64,000 bases of DNA from Thalassia testudinum (taxonomy: Eukaryota > Streptophyta > Magnoliopsida > Alismatales > Hydrocharitaceae), in assembly GCA_037157565.1 (NCBI GenBank), contig JAZHRO010000063.1, forward strand, positions 13,374,001 to 13,438,000. The letters are read 5' to 3'. Positions 22,908 through 34,365 of the stretch are shown piece after piece. Under the pieces are notes generated by a model. That model was not told the origin of the DNA. It saw nothing but the letters and a program-made list of their open reading frames with translations, and did no database searches. The stretch's first letter is position 1, and the number at the start of each line of letters is the position of its first letter. Position numbers and translations under genes: made by a program.

Positions 22908-23583
22908 CCCGTAACCGGACACAATTTCTATTCTGATTCACCTCTCACTGAGCCATTTATAGATGATTCAACTCCATATCTATACCGGGTATTGGGTATT
23001 GATTAGACCGAAAAATAGGAGCCATCATTCTTTGATCACCCCTGTAGGGTTTCCACACCATGCACGGATTATTTTTCAGAACCCTACTTTGGCCAGGCTG
23101 ATTCGACTCAGTCTAAACCTGAGCTTTCACTTCCACATCCATTCGAGCCACATTGCATATGGTGGGTTCCGCATCTATTGATCTACATCTATCAACCCAC
23201 CATACTTATCGGGTTTGGGCTGCATCATCAGCCCACTGATCTTAACAAGCAATTGGTTGGACCAACCAGGCTCTTAATCAAGGTGTTTGTTTTACAAAAT
23301 TCCGTTGATTTAACCACTCCCTCTCCACCCCATGTTCCGCTCGGCTGAAGCCATTGAATTTAGCACTCAACGGGCAGCAACCCGTCATTCCAAAAATAAA
23401 GACCTATCTGATTATCTGTCTGTACTCCACATCCATTGCATCTTGAGTTCAGCCTTAGATAGTTGATCCCACCTTTGGTACACATATAAGATCGTCCGCA
23501 TCAGTCATTTTCAACCCATTCACCCACCTGATGTATCCTGTTCTAAGTGCCTGACCTCAACACTATTTCACACCCACTGTTTA

Positions 23584-23620
23584 CAATGAGGACATTGCAA
23601 AACCTAGGCATGGGGGGGTG
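23584..23620 (+). promoter_or_regulatory. Internal PPT-like G-tract with CAATG/CATTG hairpin
   Basis: CAATGAGGACATTG is followed by AAAACCTAGGCATGGGGGGG. The hairpin has 5-bp arms and an AGGA loop. About 210 bases upstream lies CACTCAACGGGCAGCAACCCG, a variant of the GGGAGGCAACCC motif found at the same place in the other elements (34467, 57389). Confidence 0.6.
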
Positions 23621-24339
23621 AAAAAGTGCATACATACAGAACTAAGAAAAAGTCAGAAGGATTCTCGCAAAAAAATTCACATATGCCAAAAACACAAAAA
23701 AATTGAAAAATTATGAAAAAATGGAGGGAGGAAATTTTGTGAGCCACATAATTATAAGGAGGAGAAAAAGAGCAAAAATGACAAAAAGGAGCACAAAATG
23801 AAAAAGAAAAAGAAATAGTCATTAGTAAAAGATTAAGGGATTAACTGAAGTTCTAGACCATATCAAAAGAAAAAGTGCTAAGGAGACACAAAGAGATTAG
23901 CAAGAACGCTGATCTTAGGCCTCTTGGGCTAGATTCTTTAGCTTAATAATTCATGTAACTGCTAAGATCTGGATAATCCTCAAGAGGTTGGGGAAAATGC
24001 GAAGCTTAAGTATTAGGTCTAAGGCTTAGGAAGTATTCGTTCTCGTTAACTGACCTTCGATTTGCGGGATTAGGTAACCTAAGCACCCCAATTCACACAC
24101 AGTCTGGTTCAGTGTGCATAAATATCAAAATCACGCAAAATGCCTTTCAATGTTCTGAAAAAGTCACCTAGATTAGGAGCGGCCGATCAACACAAACTAA
24201 TTTGGACAAGTTCCCGACGCGGAGAGACAGGAAATTCCCCTCAAAGATGCGTAACAACATATCATCTCCTTGGTGCTTGTCTCTTAGGATATTTAAATAT
24301 CCTACCGGGGGCATGTAGGCACTCTACTGGTTCAGATAT

Positions 24340-24500
24340 CATGGGCAGCATTATCACGAAATGTCAATCGCCAGGGTCTCAATTTGGCCACAGAATGCCA
24401 TGGGCGGGATTATCTTGAAAGCCAGGGTTCTGGGGGTTGCCATGGGCGGGGTTATCTCAAAATCTCGATAGCCAGGGACCCTTGAGGATTGATCATGGGG
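24340..24500 (+). repeat. Short repeats with CATGGGC cores between the two PPTs
   Basis: CATGGG begins at 24340, 24399, 24441 and 24494. Three of the four copies continue as GCGGGATTATC or close variants, followed 10-20 bases later by GCCAGGG. The unit is 42-59 bases and imperfect. Confidence 0.55.
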
Positions 24501-24807
24501 ACGAGGAATCCGATACAGACCATGTTGAGAAGTTAATCTGAAGCTAGAAATAAAAAGAAAAGAGAGAGAAAGCTCTCCAAACAAATAAATCTTCTGTCTC
24601 TCTCTTACAAAAAATGCACTGCAAACTGAACCTAGGCTAAAAATGTCTCAAGCACGGGTGCTTTAACAGCGGAGTCCAACAAACCCGAGGTTAGTTTTTG
24701 TGGGCCTTAAAAACCTTTTTAGAGGACTGAGGCTAAAGCGGGTCAAGTCCAGATTTTGGTTGATACTTGAGTACCTTTAGGCCTATTGTCGGCATTCTGA
24801 CCTAATC

Positions 24808-24838
24808 ACAAAAGAAAAAGAGAAGCACTTATCATAAC
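24808..24838 (+). promoter_or_regulatory. Probable 3' polypurine tract
   Basis: ACAAAAGAAAAAGAGAAGCA lies about 10 bases before the 3' LTR. This family lacks the TTTTGCTA hairpin that precedes the PPT elsewhere in the window. Confidence 0.45.
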
Positions 24839-26684
24839 TGATGTGAGAGCCTCATCATGAGCCATAACTAGCTCATTTTGACCTAATAAAGAGAATAAAA
24901 GCTCCTATATAACTTAGAAGAGGGCTTAATTGAAGGAATAAGTGTTCTGAGAAGAAAACATGAAATAAAAGTCAAAATCGTAATTTTACCATTGCAATAC
25001 ATAAATGGGATTTCTCAGAGAAAACATAGGTCAAATGATCTGAATAAGATAAAAAGTGGATTAATTCAATCAGAAATGGGTTTATGTGCAAACCAGGAAT
25101 TAAATGACATCTTGTAACCCTAAAATAGACCCGCTTAATTCAACAAAGTTTCGGTTAGGATAAAAATCAAGTAAACCCTCTAAAAATCATGGAAAAATAT
25201 CCCCTAAGATTTATAACATTCAATTTGGCCTTTGGAACCTAGTTTGACCTAGATTAGGGTCCTAGCTCATCAATTGACCTAATTTGGGTTTTTAAACAAA
25301 ATATCTAGTCAAACGTGATCAAACCTAAAACCCAACTTCACCATTGGAATCCATAGGTCCAAATTAGGTTTGTACCAAAATTTGGACCTAAGGGGAGGTC
25401 ATCTTGACCTACTTTGCAATTTAGTACACCTAATCACATTTTGGTCCCTATCTTTTGAAATTCATTGCATACACCCCCCTAACTTCCTCGTCACTCTTAC
25501 AAGCAGGTCCCTCTACCATTATTTGGGAGAGATCCTATTCCGGCAAGGATTAGAGAGGGAATACTCTCTGATTCTCAGAGATCTCCTCCTAAATTTGGAA
25601 GGGAGATTCTCTGAGGAATCCCCTTCCATTTGAACTCAATCATGATCCCTGATTTGCACCCAATCTCTCGTGCGAATGCACGAGAGATTTGGGTACTTAA
25701 CTATTTCCATCTCAGGCGAGGATTCCCATGCTTGGAAGCTTGGCTTCCAAGCACAGGAGTCCCTGCCTGTACCTATAAATTAACCCCCAACTCTGGCCGC
25801 ACCTCCTTAGCTCGACTTGGCTGGGATTCCACCTCAAATTCCTCTTCTTCTTCTCCAGCCAAGGGGTTTAGCAAGCTCCGATGAGCCCCCCTCCTCTTCC
25901 TCGTCGCTCTACCACAAAACTAGTGGCAGAGCCGTCCTCATCCTCCTCAACGTTGCGCAACACCCACGTGAGCTTCCCTAGCCCTATCGTCGCCGCTGTC
26001 TTCCTCCACTGGACACATTCTTCTCCGACGAAAACAGGCACTGTCAGCCACCTTCTTGCCCCCTTCGTCCCTTTAGTTAGGTTAAAACTGTTCTTCTCTA
26101 TCCCCTCTTTCATTTCCCTCATCTTATTTCACCACCGCCGCTGTCCACCACCATCTTCTTCACCTTCGGCCACCCTCCGGCGAGACGCTCCCATCACTCC
26201 GCAGCCCCACACGTCTCGCCGACCATCACATAACCTCTGCCTCACCTCACTGAATAACCTCCGCTCGTCCACAGACCCTCTACGCCTCCACAACTTCCCC
26301 CCGATCAAACCCATCCATCCAGCCACAGGGTGACCTAGGCACGCACGCCTAGGCCACCTCGCAGCCTGCCACCTAGTACCTCACCTTCACCGTGAGATGG
26401 AGAAGGTGAGGCGCTAGGTGGCAAGGAGAAGGTGCTCCTGTGGTCTGATTAAGCCACAAGGCTCTTTTTGTGTCAGGCAGGTTTCACGCTCTAGCCGCCA
26501 TTAACTGTGACTTGAGGAAGCTGCATGCTTGCTCCAGGCTGCAATGCTCCAAGAGCCCATGTCCAGCTAACTCGAGGAGGCTCCGCGAAGACATCTATTC
26601 CATAGAGTGGCACCGCGAAGCCTGCAGTGCTGCGATTGGAGGATGGACTCCTGCGGGCGCGCTCGAAAGAATGGTGGGACAATA

Positions 26685-26728
26685 GTCCCACCTCAGTAAG
26701 TTGTGAAGCGTTGGAGTGATTTATATTA
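26685..26728 (+). promoter_or_regulatory. snRNA-type promoter-like pair in the 3' LTR
   Basis: GTCCCACCTCA, then 24 bases, then TTTATATTA. The spacing is the same as in the 5' LTR (19562-19605), but the last base of the upstream element has changed from G to A. Confidence 0.35.
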
Positions 26729-27059
26729 GTTTTATGCTTTGGGCTGGTTGCCTCCGAAAGCACATGGGGTGGGGTCCCTGACCTATACTCACCGCCTTGT
26801 CCGTGAGCTCACCACACGGATCTAGCAACCCAACCCGACACCATCCTGAGCACTCCTTGCGCACCACACTCATGCCGGTGCGCCTGGACTCGGGCGCGCG
26901 ACTCGACCCGTTTACCCAGCTCTGGGAGAGACTGCTGAAGAGTGGTTTACACTGAGAGAGAGAGAGACACGGGTGTGCGTAGAGGGATAGGTTTTGCTCC
27001 TCTTTGGTTTGTGCAGGGAAGGCAGAAGGTAGAAGCGAAGCTGACACTTAGCCGCTGCT

Positions 27060-27366
27060 AGCAAAGGAAAAGAAGGAAGGAAGCCTTCGCAGAGGAAAAG
27101 GAGAAGGAAAGGGTAGAGGTGAAGCCAAAGAGAAGTGGAACTGAAGAAGGAAGAAGAAATAAAGAAAGGGAAAGACAAGCAGAAGAAGAAGAAGAGAAGC
27201 TGAAGGCAAGGGAAGCAGAGCCAAGGAAGAAGAAGAAGACCCGCAGAGAGAGAAACTACAGAGAAAAGGAGAAATATAAAGAAGGAGAAAGAACCAAGGC
27301 AACTGCTGAGAAGAAAGAAGCATAAAGAAGAAGAAAGGAAGAAAATCAGAAGAAGGACAAGGGAAA
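27060..27366 (+). repeat. Purine-only tract in U5 of the 3' LTR
   Basis: Counterpart of 19936-20252, with several small insertions and deletions of GAA-type units. Its varying length shows it is not under coding constraint. Confidence 0.75.
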
Positions 27367-27643
27367 CATCATTTAAGACGTCTGATCCCATGATCAGACA
27401 TCCAAATTCTTTCTTTTTGCCATAATTAATTTTCAAACTCATGCATTTATATATTTTGAATTAAGTTTTGAGTAATTAAGTGTTCAATTACATTCTTGAG
27501 ATTAGTAATAAATTCCAATTGCTCCTTGTGTTCGACCTCGGATACTTAGGTTTCAAGTAATAAACTTTTATTTGTTGACAACGCTTGATCATCTATACTA
27601 TGACATAACTAACTATTAAAACACGATCGAGACGTCGTCAACA

Positions 27644-28450
27644 GCCCAATAGCACCACTGCGACCTCTGCCACACACAACAGCAATAACCTCCATCTCAC
27701 CTTCCTCTCTCACTGACACAAACTACCGTCATCACCCACAACCATGCAACAACACCCTCTCCATACTGGCCAAAACCACGCCCTCCGTCGCATGCCACCG
27801 TGCTCCACCACGTAGCAGGCCGCGTGCCTCAACCTCCTCACACTGCCAGCCATAGTAGCAAAACAAGCCCCCTTTCCCTTTTCGTTAAGTCGTCTGAGAT
27901 CTTTCTCAGACATCTAGAGATCAGCACCACCATTCTCCCCCTTGATACTCGGCCACCTCCACTACTTGCGCATGCCCACAGTAGCACTCTTCCTCACCGC
28001 CGTTAATGCCCAAGCGGCACCTCTACGTGCATGCTTCCAGCCACCGCACGTAGCCACCTCCATTGCTGTTCATTTCCCATGCGGCCACCGCCACCCGCGT
28101 GCGCCCTTATGCACACCAACCACCACACTGTTCATCTTCTCCACAGAGAAGAGGAACCCATCAACCAGTCATACCCCCTCCACATAGCAACCTCATCCAC
28201 CAACAAATCGATGCACCGTCGACGCCACCGTACTCTCCTCAATTCCACTTACCTAGACATGCCATTAGAATCACCGACAGAAGCCCCTGCACACCTGTAG
28301 AGGAACCTATTGGCAGCGAGCTCCACACTGCCGTTCGACAATTGCTGGCCATCCGACACCTCACCGCGACCTCCATCGAATCATCCTTTCTCCACTCTAC
28401 CTCCTCCGAGCTTCCAGTGGCCTACCATTGCCTCCTCTTAGCATAGGCCT
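27644..28450 (+). mobile_element. LTR-like unit, right part
   Basis: Continues 17194-17732 across the inserted element. It is a strongly C-rich stretch (27650-28430) like the leaders of the other LTRs here. The open frames in it reflect the lack of A/T. The right border is not marked by a CA plus PBS that I can recognise and is approximate. Confidence 0.35.
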
Positions 28451-29445
28451 AAGGGGAAGGAATCCTCTATTTTTGCACCAATTAGTTTTTATGGAAAATG
28501 CCATTACTAAATCTCATTTTTCATTTAATAATATTATATTGCTGGATATTTTGTGAAGAAAACCTCCCTCATCTTCGTAATTGCTTTATCAACACATGTG
28601 AATGCTATGAGCCTTATTTAAGAAGGGTTTTTGGCATCGATTCTTCGTGACTTTAATTTTGAACCTTTTTGAAAGAGTCTAGCAACTTCTGGTAGAACCT
28701 TTGCCTTCTTGTGATATGACATCCTAACTCTCCTAGTTAGTTTACATTGATAAATATTTTTGACCTAGGATTTTTCCACCACGTGATTTTTACTGCAACA
28801 ACATATTTTTCTAACAAGCAAAAATTTCCTATTTATAGAGCACCGTCCAAGACACCTGAGCCACAAAATTGCACCATAATGCTTCATCTAAATATATGAA
28901 ATATAGATATGGAGCAATGCCGAGGCGATAACATGTTGACATCGCACCCTCAAACGAGGTATTTTTCCTCCTCAACAGTGGAAACTCAAACCAATCATTT
29001 GCCTTAGATTTTACTAATGCTAAATAAGGGGATTTTCTAATTATCTAAATGTTTTTTAGAAGTTGGCTTTGTGTGTGAAATTTGACACAAGAATTTCTCA
29101 AGAGAGGCAAGTTTTTTGGTTAGAAACTAAGTCAAGAAATTTCCAGGTCGCAAAAAGAGATTAGGTCACCAAAATCATCACGAGTTCAGGCGAAATTTAA
29201 AGAAAGATACTTGATCTAGTCTAAAGAAGACCCATAAATTCTAACAATCAGATCCGCATCCTAGTCCCTAGTTTGTTAAAGATTAAATCCCATTATACCT
29301 TAAAATGAATCTTCAACCTTAGTTTCGATTTTTCAAAATTTTCCCCAAAAATTTGTTATGATTTTTCTAATGAAGGTGCATGCAAAAGAAAATTTTGAAT
29401 GTTTTTAGGTTTTGAAAATCCTAAATCAGTAGTCAAAATTTAAAA
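28451..29445 (-). other. AT-rich region without a recognisable gene
   Basis: About 1 kb, probably the 3' non-coding part of the minus-strand gag-protease element, or the junction with the LTR-like unit to its left. I see no PPT hairpin, LTR border or open frame. Confidence 0.35.
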
Positions 29446-29481
29446 ACACCCCCCATGCTTATGATATGCAATGTACTCATG
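29446..29481 (-). promoter_or_regulatory. Internal PPT-like G-tract of the gag-protease element
   Basis: Minus strand: GCATGAGTACATTGC followed by ATAAGCATGGGGGGTG, a degraded form of the hairpin plus G-tract at 23584. A further landmark, minus strand GGATGGGAGGTAACCCACC (29599-29581), lies about 100 bases before it. Confidence 0.55.
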
Positions 29482-29939
29482 CATTTAGAAGGGAAAAGAG
29501 ATCACCTTAGTGAAAAGCCATCGGGTTCAAGATGGTCAAAACCTAGGAAAGGAAAGATAAAACAAAAACAAGAAAAATGGTGGGTTACCTCCCATCCAGT
29601 GTTATCTTTTACGCCATTCAGCAGGGCATGAAGTGATGCACAGAAGATTGACGATCATGTAAAAAATTAGACTTGTGAATGCCATTATGAAAGATGACTT
29701 CCTCTTAATCCACTAAAAGATGAGTGGTAGAACTATGGGGACCAAAATGATATAGAAAAATGAAAGAATGACTCGAGTCCAGCCATGGTTTTAGTTCATG
29801 ATGAAGGCCATACTTGGGGGGATCAAGTACTAGGTCCAAGGGATAGGGAGTAGTGGAAAAGTCAATATGATGAAGGGTGGGTGAAGTTAGGGTGGGATGT
29901 TGAATGGAAGTTAGAGTGGGTACATAAGGTGATGAGTCA

Positions 29940-30760
29940 GGAAGAATGTTAGATCAAAGACAAGGCTCCAAGTCATTGATGTCACCGACCACTGATTCAA
30001 AGTCTGAATCCTTGAAAAAATTATGGTCTAGAAGATTATCCACTAGCATTGTTTCCTCCACCAAATTAGATGTTTCATTATCTGAGTCCTCAAAGAAGTT
30101 ATCATCATCATGCAATCTCCTTAAAGATTTGAAAATATCAAGAGTAATTGTTTGTCCAATGTAAGTGATATCCATTTTACCTGTATGGCAATTAATATTT
30201 GCTTTTGTGGTAGCCAAAAAGGGTCATCCAACAATTATAGGGGCATTAATCAGAGATTTAGGTACATCAATGCAAAAGACCAGAAAGTCCACTGGGAAGA
30301 CACAAGTCTGGACCTTAACAAGAACATCCTTAACAATCCCCCTCGGTTTAATTGAAGATTGGTTGCTAATTGTAGGGTAACCTCGACACGTTTGAGAGCA
30401 CTGATCTTAAATTCTTCAAAAAGAATAGTGGGAATGATATTGACTGAGGCACAAAGATCTAGAAGGGTGCGGTTGCAAGTGGTGTCATCAATAACCACCG
30501 AAATCAAAGGTGCACATGGGTCTTTCATCTTAGGAGGCAGCTTGATCTGTATGAGAGAGCTTACTATCTTCGAAAGATTCACTCTACCTAGATTTTTTGC
30601 ATGCTTTTTTTGTGTATAGATATCCTTTAAAAATTTAGCATAGGCAAGTATATATTCAATTGTGTCTAGAAGAGGGATGTTGATCTAAACTTGCCCAAAT
30701 AATTCCATGAGTTCCTTATTGGTGGGCTCAAACTTCTTTTTTCTATTAGTGCTGGAGTGT
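29940..30760 (-). pseudogene. Retroviral-type aspartic protease region of a gypsy element
   Basis: The piece 30582-30250 contains LPPKMKDPCAPLI, LLDLCASVNIIPT and VTLQLA, the typical plant gypsy protease with its active-site D-x-G-A/S-S loop, but here the Gly is Cys (DLCAS). The piece 30217-29954, in another frame, continues with ATTKANINCHTGKMDI, the usual region after the flap. Upstream of 30582, in mixed frames, are gag-linker-like residues (ELMELFGQV, INIPLLDTIEYI). Frameshifts and stops make it non-functional. After 29954 there is no RT, RNase H or integrase before the internal PPT, so the element ends its coding part at protease. Confidence 0.65.
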
Positions 30761-31076
30761 AGAGCTTGGGGAAAAGGGACAGGAGTCATGTCAATTTCTT
30801 TCTCTTCCTAATTGTTGTTAGGTGAGTCAACTTGCATGGGGTTAGAGTGGGTTTCATCATTTTGGTGTGAAAGCCTAGGATCAGTGGTGGTTTTCCTACT
30901 CCTCAATGTAACTGCATTCACAGTTTGGTTACTCCTGGGAGGAGGTTGGGGTCCTGTGGTTGATGGAAATTGGGGGGGTGTTGTGGTACTGAGTTATTGG
31001 GAGGGTGGTTATGGTGAGTTTGATTTGAGTTCCTACCCTAGTATTGGTTCCTTTGATTGACAGGGTTGGTTATGGG
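30761..31076 (-). pseudogene. C-terminal gag region of the gag-protease element, left piece
   Basis: Asn/Gln/His/Pro-rich residues such as NQTHHNHPPNN are visible on the minus strand. This is the usual low-complexity gag tail. It breaks at the ATGGG target duplication of the 31077-39539 element and continues at 39545. Confidence 0.45.
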
Positions 31077-32920
31077 TGATGAGTTGATTTTCACTTTGAA
31101 TAATTAATATTAAGATAGTAAATCGTTGCAGCACAAAAGGTGGTGGAAAATCTCTCAATCAAGGATTAAACAGATATGAATTTAAACCACAATAACGGAT
31201 GTTGGATCCACAGGGAGAAATAGACCAATAAATTCATGATAAATTTTCCTCTTGTTTACTTAAAAGTAATTTCGTTCATTCATCCGAATCCCAAAGAAAG
31301 AACACTAATAGATGAATCAAATAACCAATTTCTGAAAAAATATGGACCAATCACGTAAATTCTCCTTTACTAGAATACTGCTATAAAATCAATCAACCCC
31401 AAAATATTCAATGGCATCCAATGTAAAGCATAATATCACCATTTAATGCAAAGTTAATAGCTGGGGGAAGATAATCATGCAATTTGATAGGCCAATTAAT
31501 TGGAGTAAACTAAAGGGGCTTGGCTATAAATTCATTCAATTAATAAAATAAGAAATCAAAAATCAACTCTTGGCAATGGCAGCAAATGTAATAACTAATT
31601 GAAGTTAAAACAAAGCATTTGCTCTCTCTCCTCCTTGGGAGAGAAAGAGAGCACCGGCGGGGCTGTGGACACGCTAGGGAGGTTGGCGAAGACGAGGCCT
31701 ATCTGATGGAGGCCGTGGCGTCGACGGAGACGGCCGGAGGTGGCCAGCCAGCGGAGGAGAAGAACGCCGGAGAAGGCATTGCTGTCTCTGCTGTGGAGGC
31801 GCTACGACGAGGTGGATGCCCTGCGGAGAGGAGGGCATGCTGTAGGAAGGAGGGCGCGGCTGGAGGATGAAGGCAGGAATGCCTGCGAGCATGGGTGGCG
31901 GTGCGGAGCAACGCCTACGGGCACCTGTAGGGGCGAGGGTGGTGCGATGCAGTGCTTGCGGGCGCCTACAGGAGCGTGGGTGAGGCGAGGGCGGTGCAGC
32001 CTGCGAAGAGGCACTGTGCGGAGCTTGCAGCTGCAGAGAGGCGCTGTGCAGGTGCGCAAGGTGGTGAGGGCAGTGCGGTGCAGAGGGTTGAAGGTGTTGG
32101 CGAGGGAAGCGAAGGCGGGTGCTAGAGGTTGAGGCATGTGCCTGCGGGCGCGGCTGGATGATGAAGGCGGGCGTGCCTGCGGGCTTGGGTGGCGGTGCGG
32201 AGCAACACCTGCTCATGCCTGCAGGGGCGAGGGTGGTGCTTTCCTGACAGTGGTGAAGGTGCGGCTAGAGGTGGGCGCTGTGGTGTGCGCGGCCTGGCAG
32301 GGGCGGATGCAGCGCTTGTGGGTGCTTGAAGGCAGGTGCAGGCACACACTGCAGGGAGGTGCAGGTGGCATGCTGCTAGCGCCTGCTGGAGGGCTGGAGC
32401 AGGCAAAGGTGATGTCGCAAGCGGTGCTTGCAGGCTGCGGAGAGGCTTGCTAGGGCGCAGCTGCAGGCGCACGGTGGGGAGCCTGCAGCTTTGGGTGCAT
32501 GGGGAAGATGCAGATCCACAGTGCACACTGGAGTTGTTCCCCCCAAGGGGGAAGATCTTTCCCCCTCTCCTTTCTCCGCCTCCACTTTAACTCCTCCTGG
32601 TTTGCATGTGCGTGAGTTAAGGGATTTTCAAATCCCTTAACTATTTCTGGCCGGCGGCTGTTGAGGGTGCCCGGAGGATGGGGAAAAGAACAGCCGCCAG
32701 TTGTTTAAAAGGGTAATTTACCCTCCCCTCCTTATTCTTTTGCCAAATATTTTTCCTGCACATAAAAAGAACATCATTACATATTAAGTTATAGAATAGA
32801 TGTAAACCTAAATCATGATGCATGCAAATATTCTATAACTTAATGTAGTTATTAGCAAACCTAAAAGATACAATTAAAGTTACTTAGGCGTAATATTAGT
32901 CCATTAAAATGGACTCATCA
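31077..32920 (-). repeat. 3' LTR of the 31077-39539 element
   Basis: Its minus-strand start holds an 18-base perfect palindrome (32898-32915, arms AGTCCATT/AATGGACT). The middle (31640-32590) is about two-thirds G+C in an otherwise AT-rich element and contains two copies of a roughly 290-bp unit. AT-rich ends match 37730-39539 nearly base for base. Confidence 0.9.
31640..32590 (-). repeat. GC-rich imperfect tandem repeat in the LTR
   Basis: Blocks starting about 31860 and 32154 share GATGAAGGC, TGCCTGCG, GGGTGGCGGTGCGGAGCA and AGGGGCGAGGG in the same order, 293 bases apart. Smaller repeats of GCCTGCGGGCGCCT type fill the gaps. Long open frames occur in several of the six frames; they arise from stop-poor GC-rich sequence and I do not call them genes. 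Counterpart 38290-39215. Confidence 0.65.
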
Positions 32921-32958
32921 AACAACCCCATGCCTAAGATTTGCTAGTCCCTAGCAAA
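32921..32958 (-). promoter_or_regulatory. Polypurine tract and adjoining hairpin
   Basis: Minus strand ATCTTAGGCATGGGGTTGTT abuts the LTR. The hairpin 32940-32958 has 7-bp arms TTTGCTA/TAGCAAA and the same five-base loop as at 7602 and 58624. Confidence 0.75.
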
Positions 32959-34365
32959 AATGAAAAATAATAAAAGTAATCAGAAGATTTCTTCTTTTCT
33001 TACTTCAAAATTTTAGAAATCCAGACAAATGTGAAGTGTTGATAGCCTAGGTAACAGATCCAAGTGAAAAAGCCAATTTTCATTGAGAGTTCATATTTCA
33101 CCCTTGGTAAATATTTCTGTCGGGATAGGAAACTACTTCCCTTGGGGATAAAGCAGATGATAATATGTAATTTGACCCCGGCATTTGGCTTAGGTAGGAG
33201 ATATCGAGTTGAATGGATTTCTATTTGGTGACACACACTCATTTGGTGCTACATATAATCTAGTACTGCAGACTCTAGATCTCTAGACTATTAGACAAGT
33301 CAACTCTGAGAGAGGTTACACAATTGTGCTCTCTTGATGTTCCTGGCCACTCCCTCTTTTCTTTCTTTCTGAGATCACAACTCTTGCCAAATTTAGAAAT
33401 TGTACTCACTGTTTGGTGGCCTCACATGGCATCCACACTTCAATTAAAGTCCTAATAACTCTACAACTAAGTTAGAGTCCTCAACCAATATTCGGGCGAT
33501 CAGAAATACTAAAAGGTAGGTATGGGTCATATTTGGTGGAACGCGATAGGTGTTATGTTGCCTCAGAAACAATGGTACATTATAACTTAGACCCCTTTTT
33601 TTTGTAATATAAATATTTCTTCTTTTTCTGTTTCTTCTTTTTCTTCTTCGTTTCTTTTCTCTCTTTTTTTTATATAATATAAATCAACATAACACGACAC
33701 AGACTTTTATTTCTGAGGCATTATTCGGGATGATGATGGTCAAGAGGATATTGTGTGGCTTATTTGGTGGAAGTGCCTATTCTTGGCATCGGGAAGGAAT
33801 GGATAGGACAGGCGTATTTCTGACCTTTGACACTTTACCCTCCTTCAGCCGAGGACTCTATGAAGGACGGTCGTAACCATCCACCATAGTTATAGGTTTA
33901 TTAAGACTCAATCTCTGTGTATCTGCCTTATTTGGTGATTCTCAGGAATTCACACAAAGAATGCACACAGGAATAGAGAGTGAAAACTACGCCTAACTCT
34001 GAAGTATCATCATTTAATTATCCAAAACTTAAGAGTCCTTACACTAGACTTAGCGCACCAGTAATCTCTACTTCTCACAAATATGAGGTGGATCTACTAG
34101 AAGATAGTATGCCTGACTCCCTATGAACTGTCCAAGGGTTCAGTAGACTACAAATGCTTATTGGCTTTCCTCGAGGATCCATTACCCAGTCAACGTGCAT
34201 GTGAAATAAATGTACTAGATTCTAAACTTAAGAAATAATTCCAGAAGAAAAATCGCCAATGACAAAGGTATTTTGCTAGGGCTAACCCAATCAGCTCAAG
34301 AAAAGAGGAAATTTTTTTTTTTATGCTAACCTAAATGCATGAATACTTCCTAAAATGCAAATGCA
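32959..34365 (-). other. Inter-PPT segment with ATTTGGTG boxes, no gene
   Basis: Plus-strand TTTGGTG recurs near 33222, 33242, 33412, 33532, 33760 and 33931 within about 700 bases, mostly as ATTTGGTG. A T/C-rich run lies at 33595-33675. No coding region is supported. Confidence 0.5.

Larger units (their letters stand above)
17733..27643 (+). mobile_element. Complete non-autonomous gypsy-like LTR retrotransposon
   Basis: Two long LTRs (17733-20530, 2798 bp; 24839-27643, 2805 bp) flank a 4.3-kb internal region. Flanks ACCCA (17728-17732) and GCCCA (27644-27648) are a probable target duplication with one change. The order is LTR, tRNA-Asp-type PBS (20534-20551), a 1.2-kb leader, an acidic frame with five stops (21717-22907), a hairpin plus G-tract (23584-23620), short repeats (24340-24500) and a purine-rich tract before the 3' LTR. 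No gag, protease, RT or integrase motif is visible, so it is non-autonomous. It is inserted in an LTR-like unit (17194 and 27644). Confidence 0.88.
24839..27643 (+). repeat. 3' LTR of the 17733-27643 element
   Basis: 2805 bp, aligning end to end with 17733-20530. It repeats the three hairpins, TATA box (25772-25781), promoter-like pair (26685-26728, here GTCCCACCTCA) and purine tract (27060-27366). It has a two-base insertion at the start (TGATGTGAG) and scattered substitutions. Confidence 0.9.

Noticed and set aside
31640..32590. Long overlapping open frames on both strands, up to 180 codons, and their counterparts at 38290-39215 (up to 272 codons)
   Set aside because: They lie wholly in a GC-rich tandem repeat inside LTRs, occur in several of the six frames at once, and contain only Ala/Arg/Pro/Gly-rich repeats. 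GC-rich DNA is poor in stops, so these are expected by chance.
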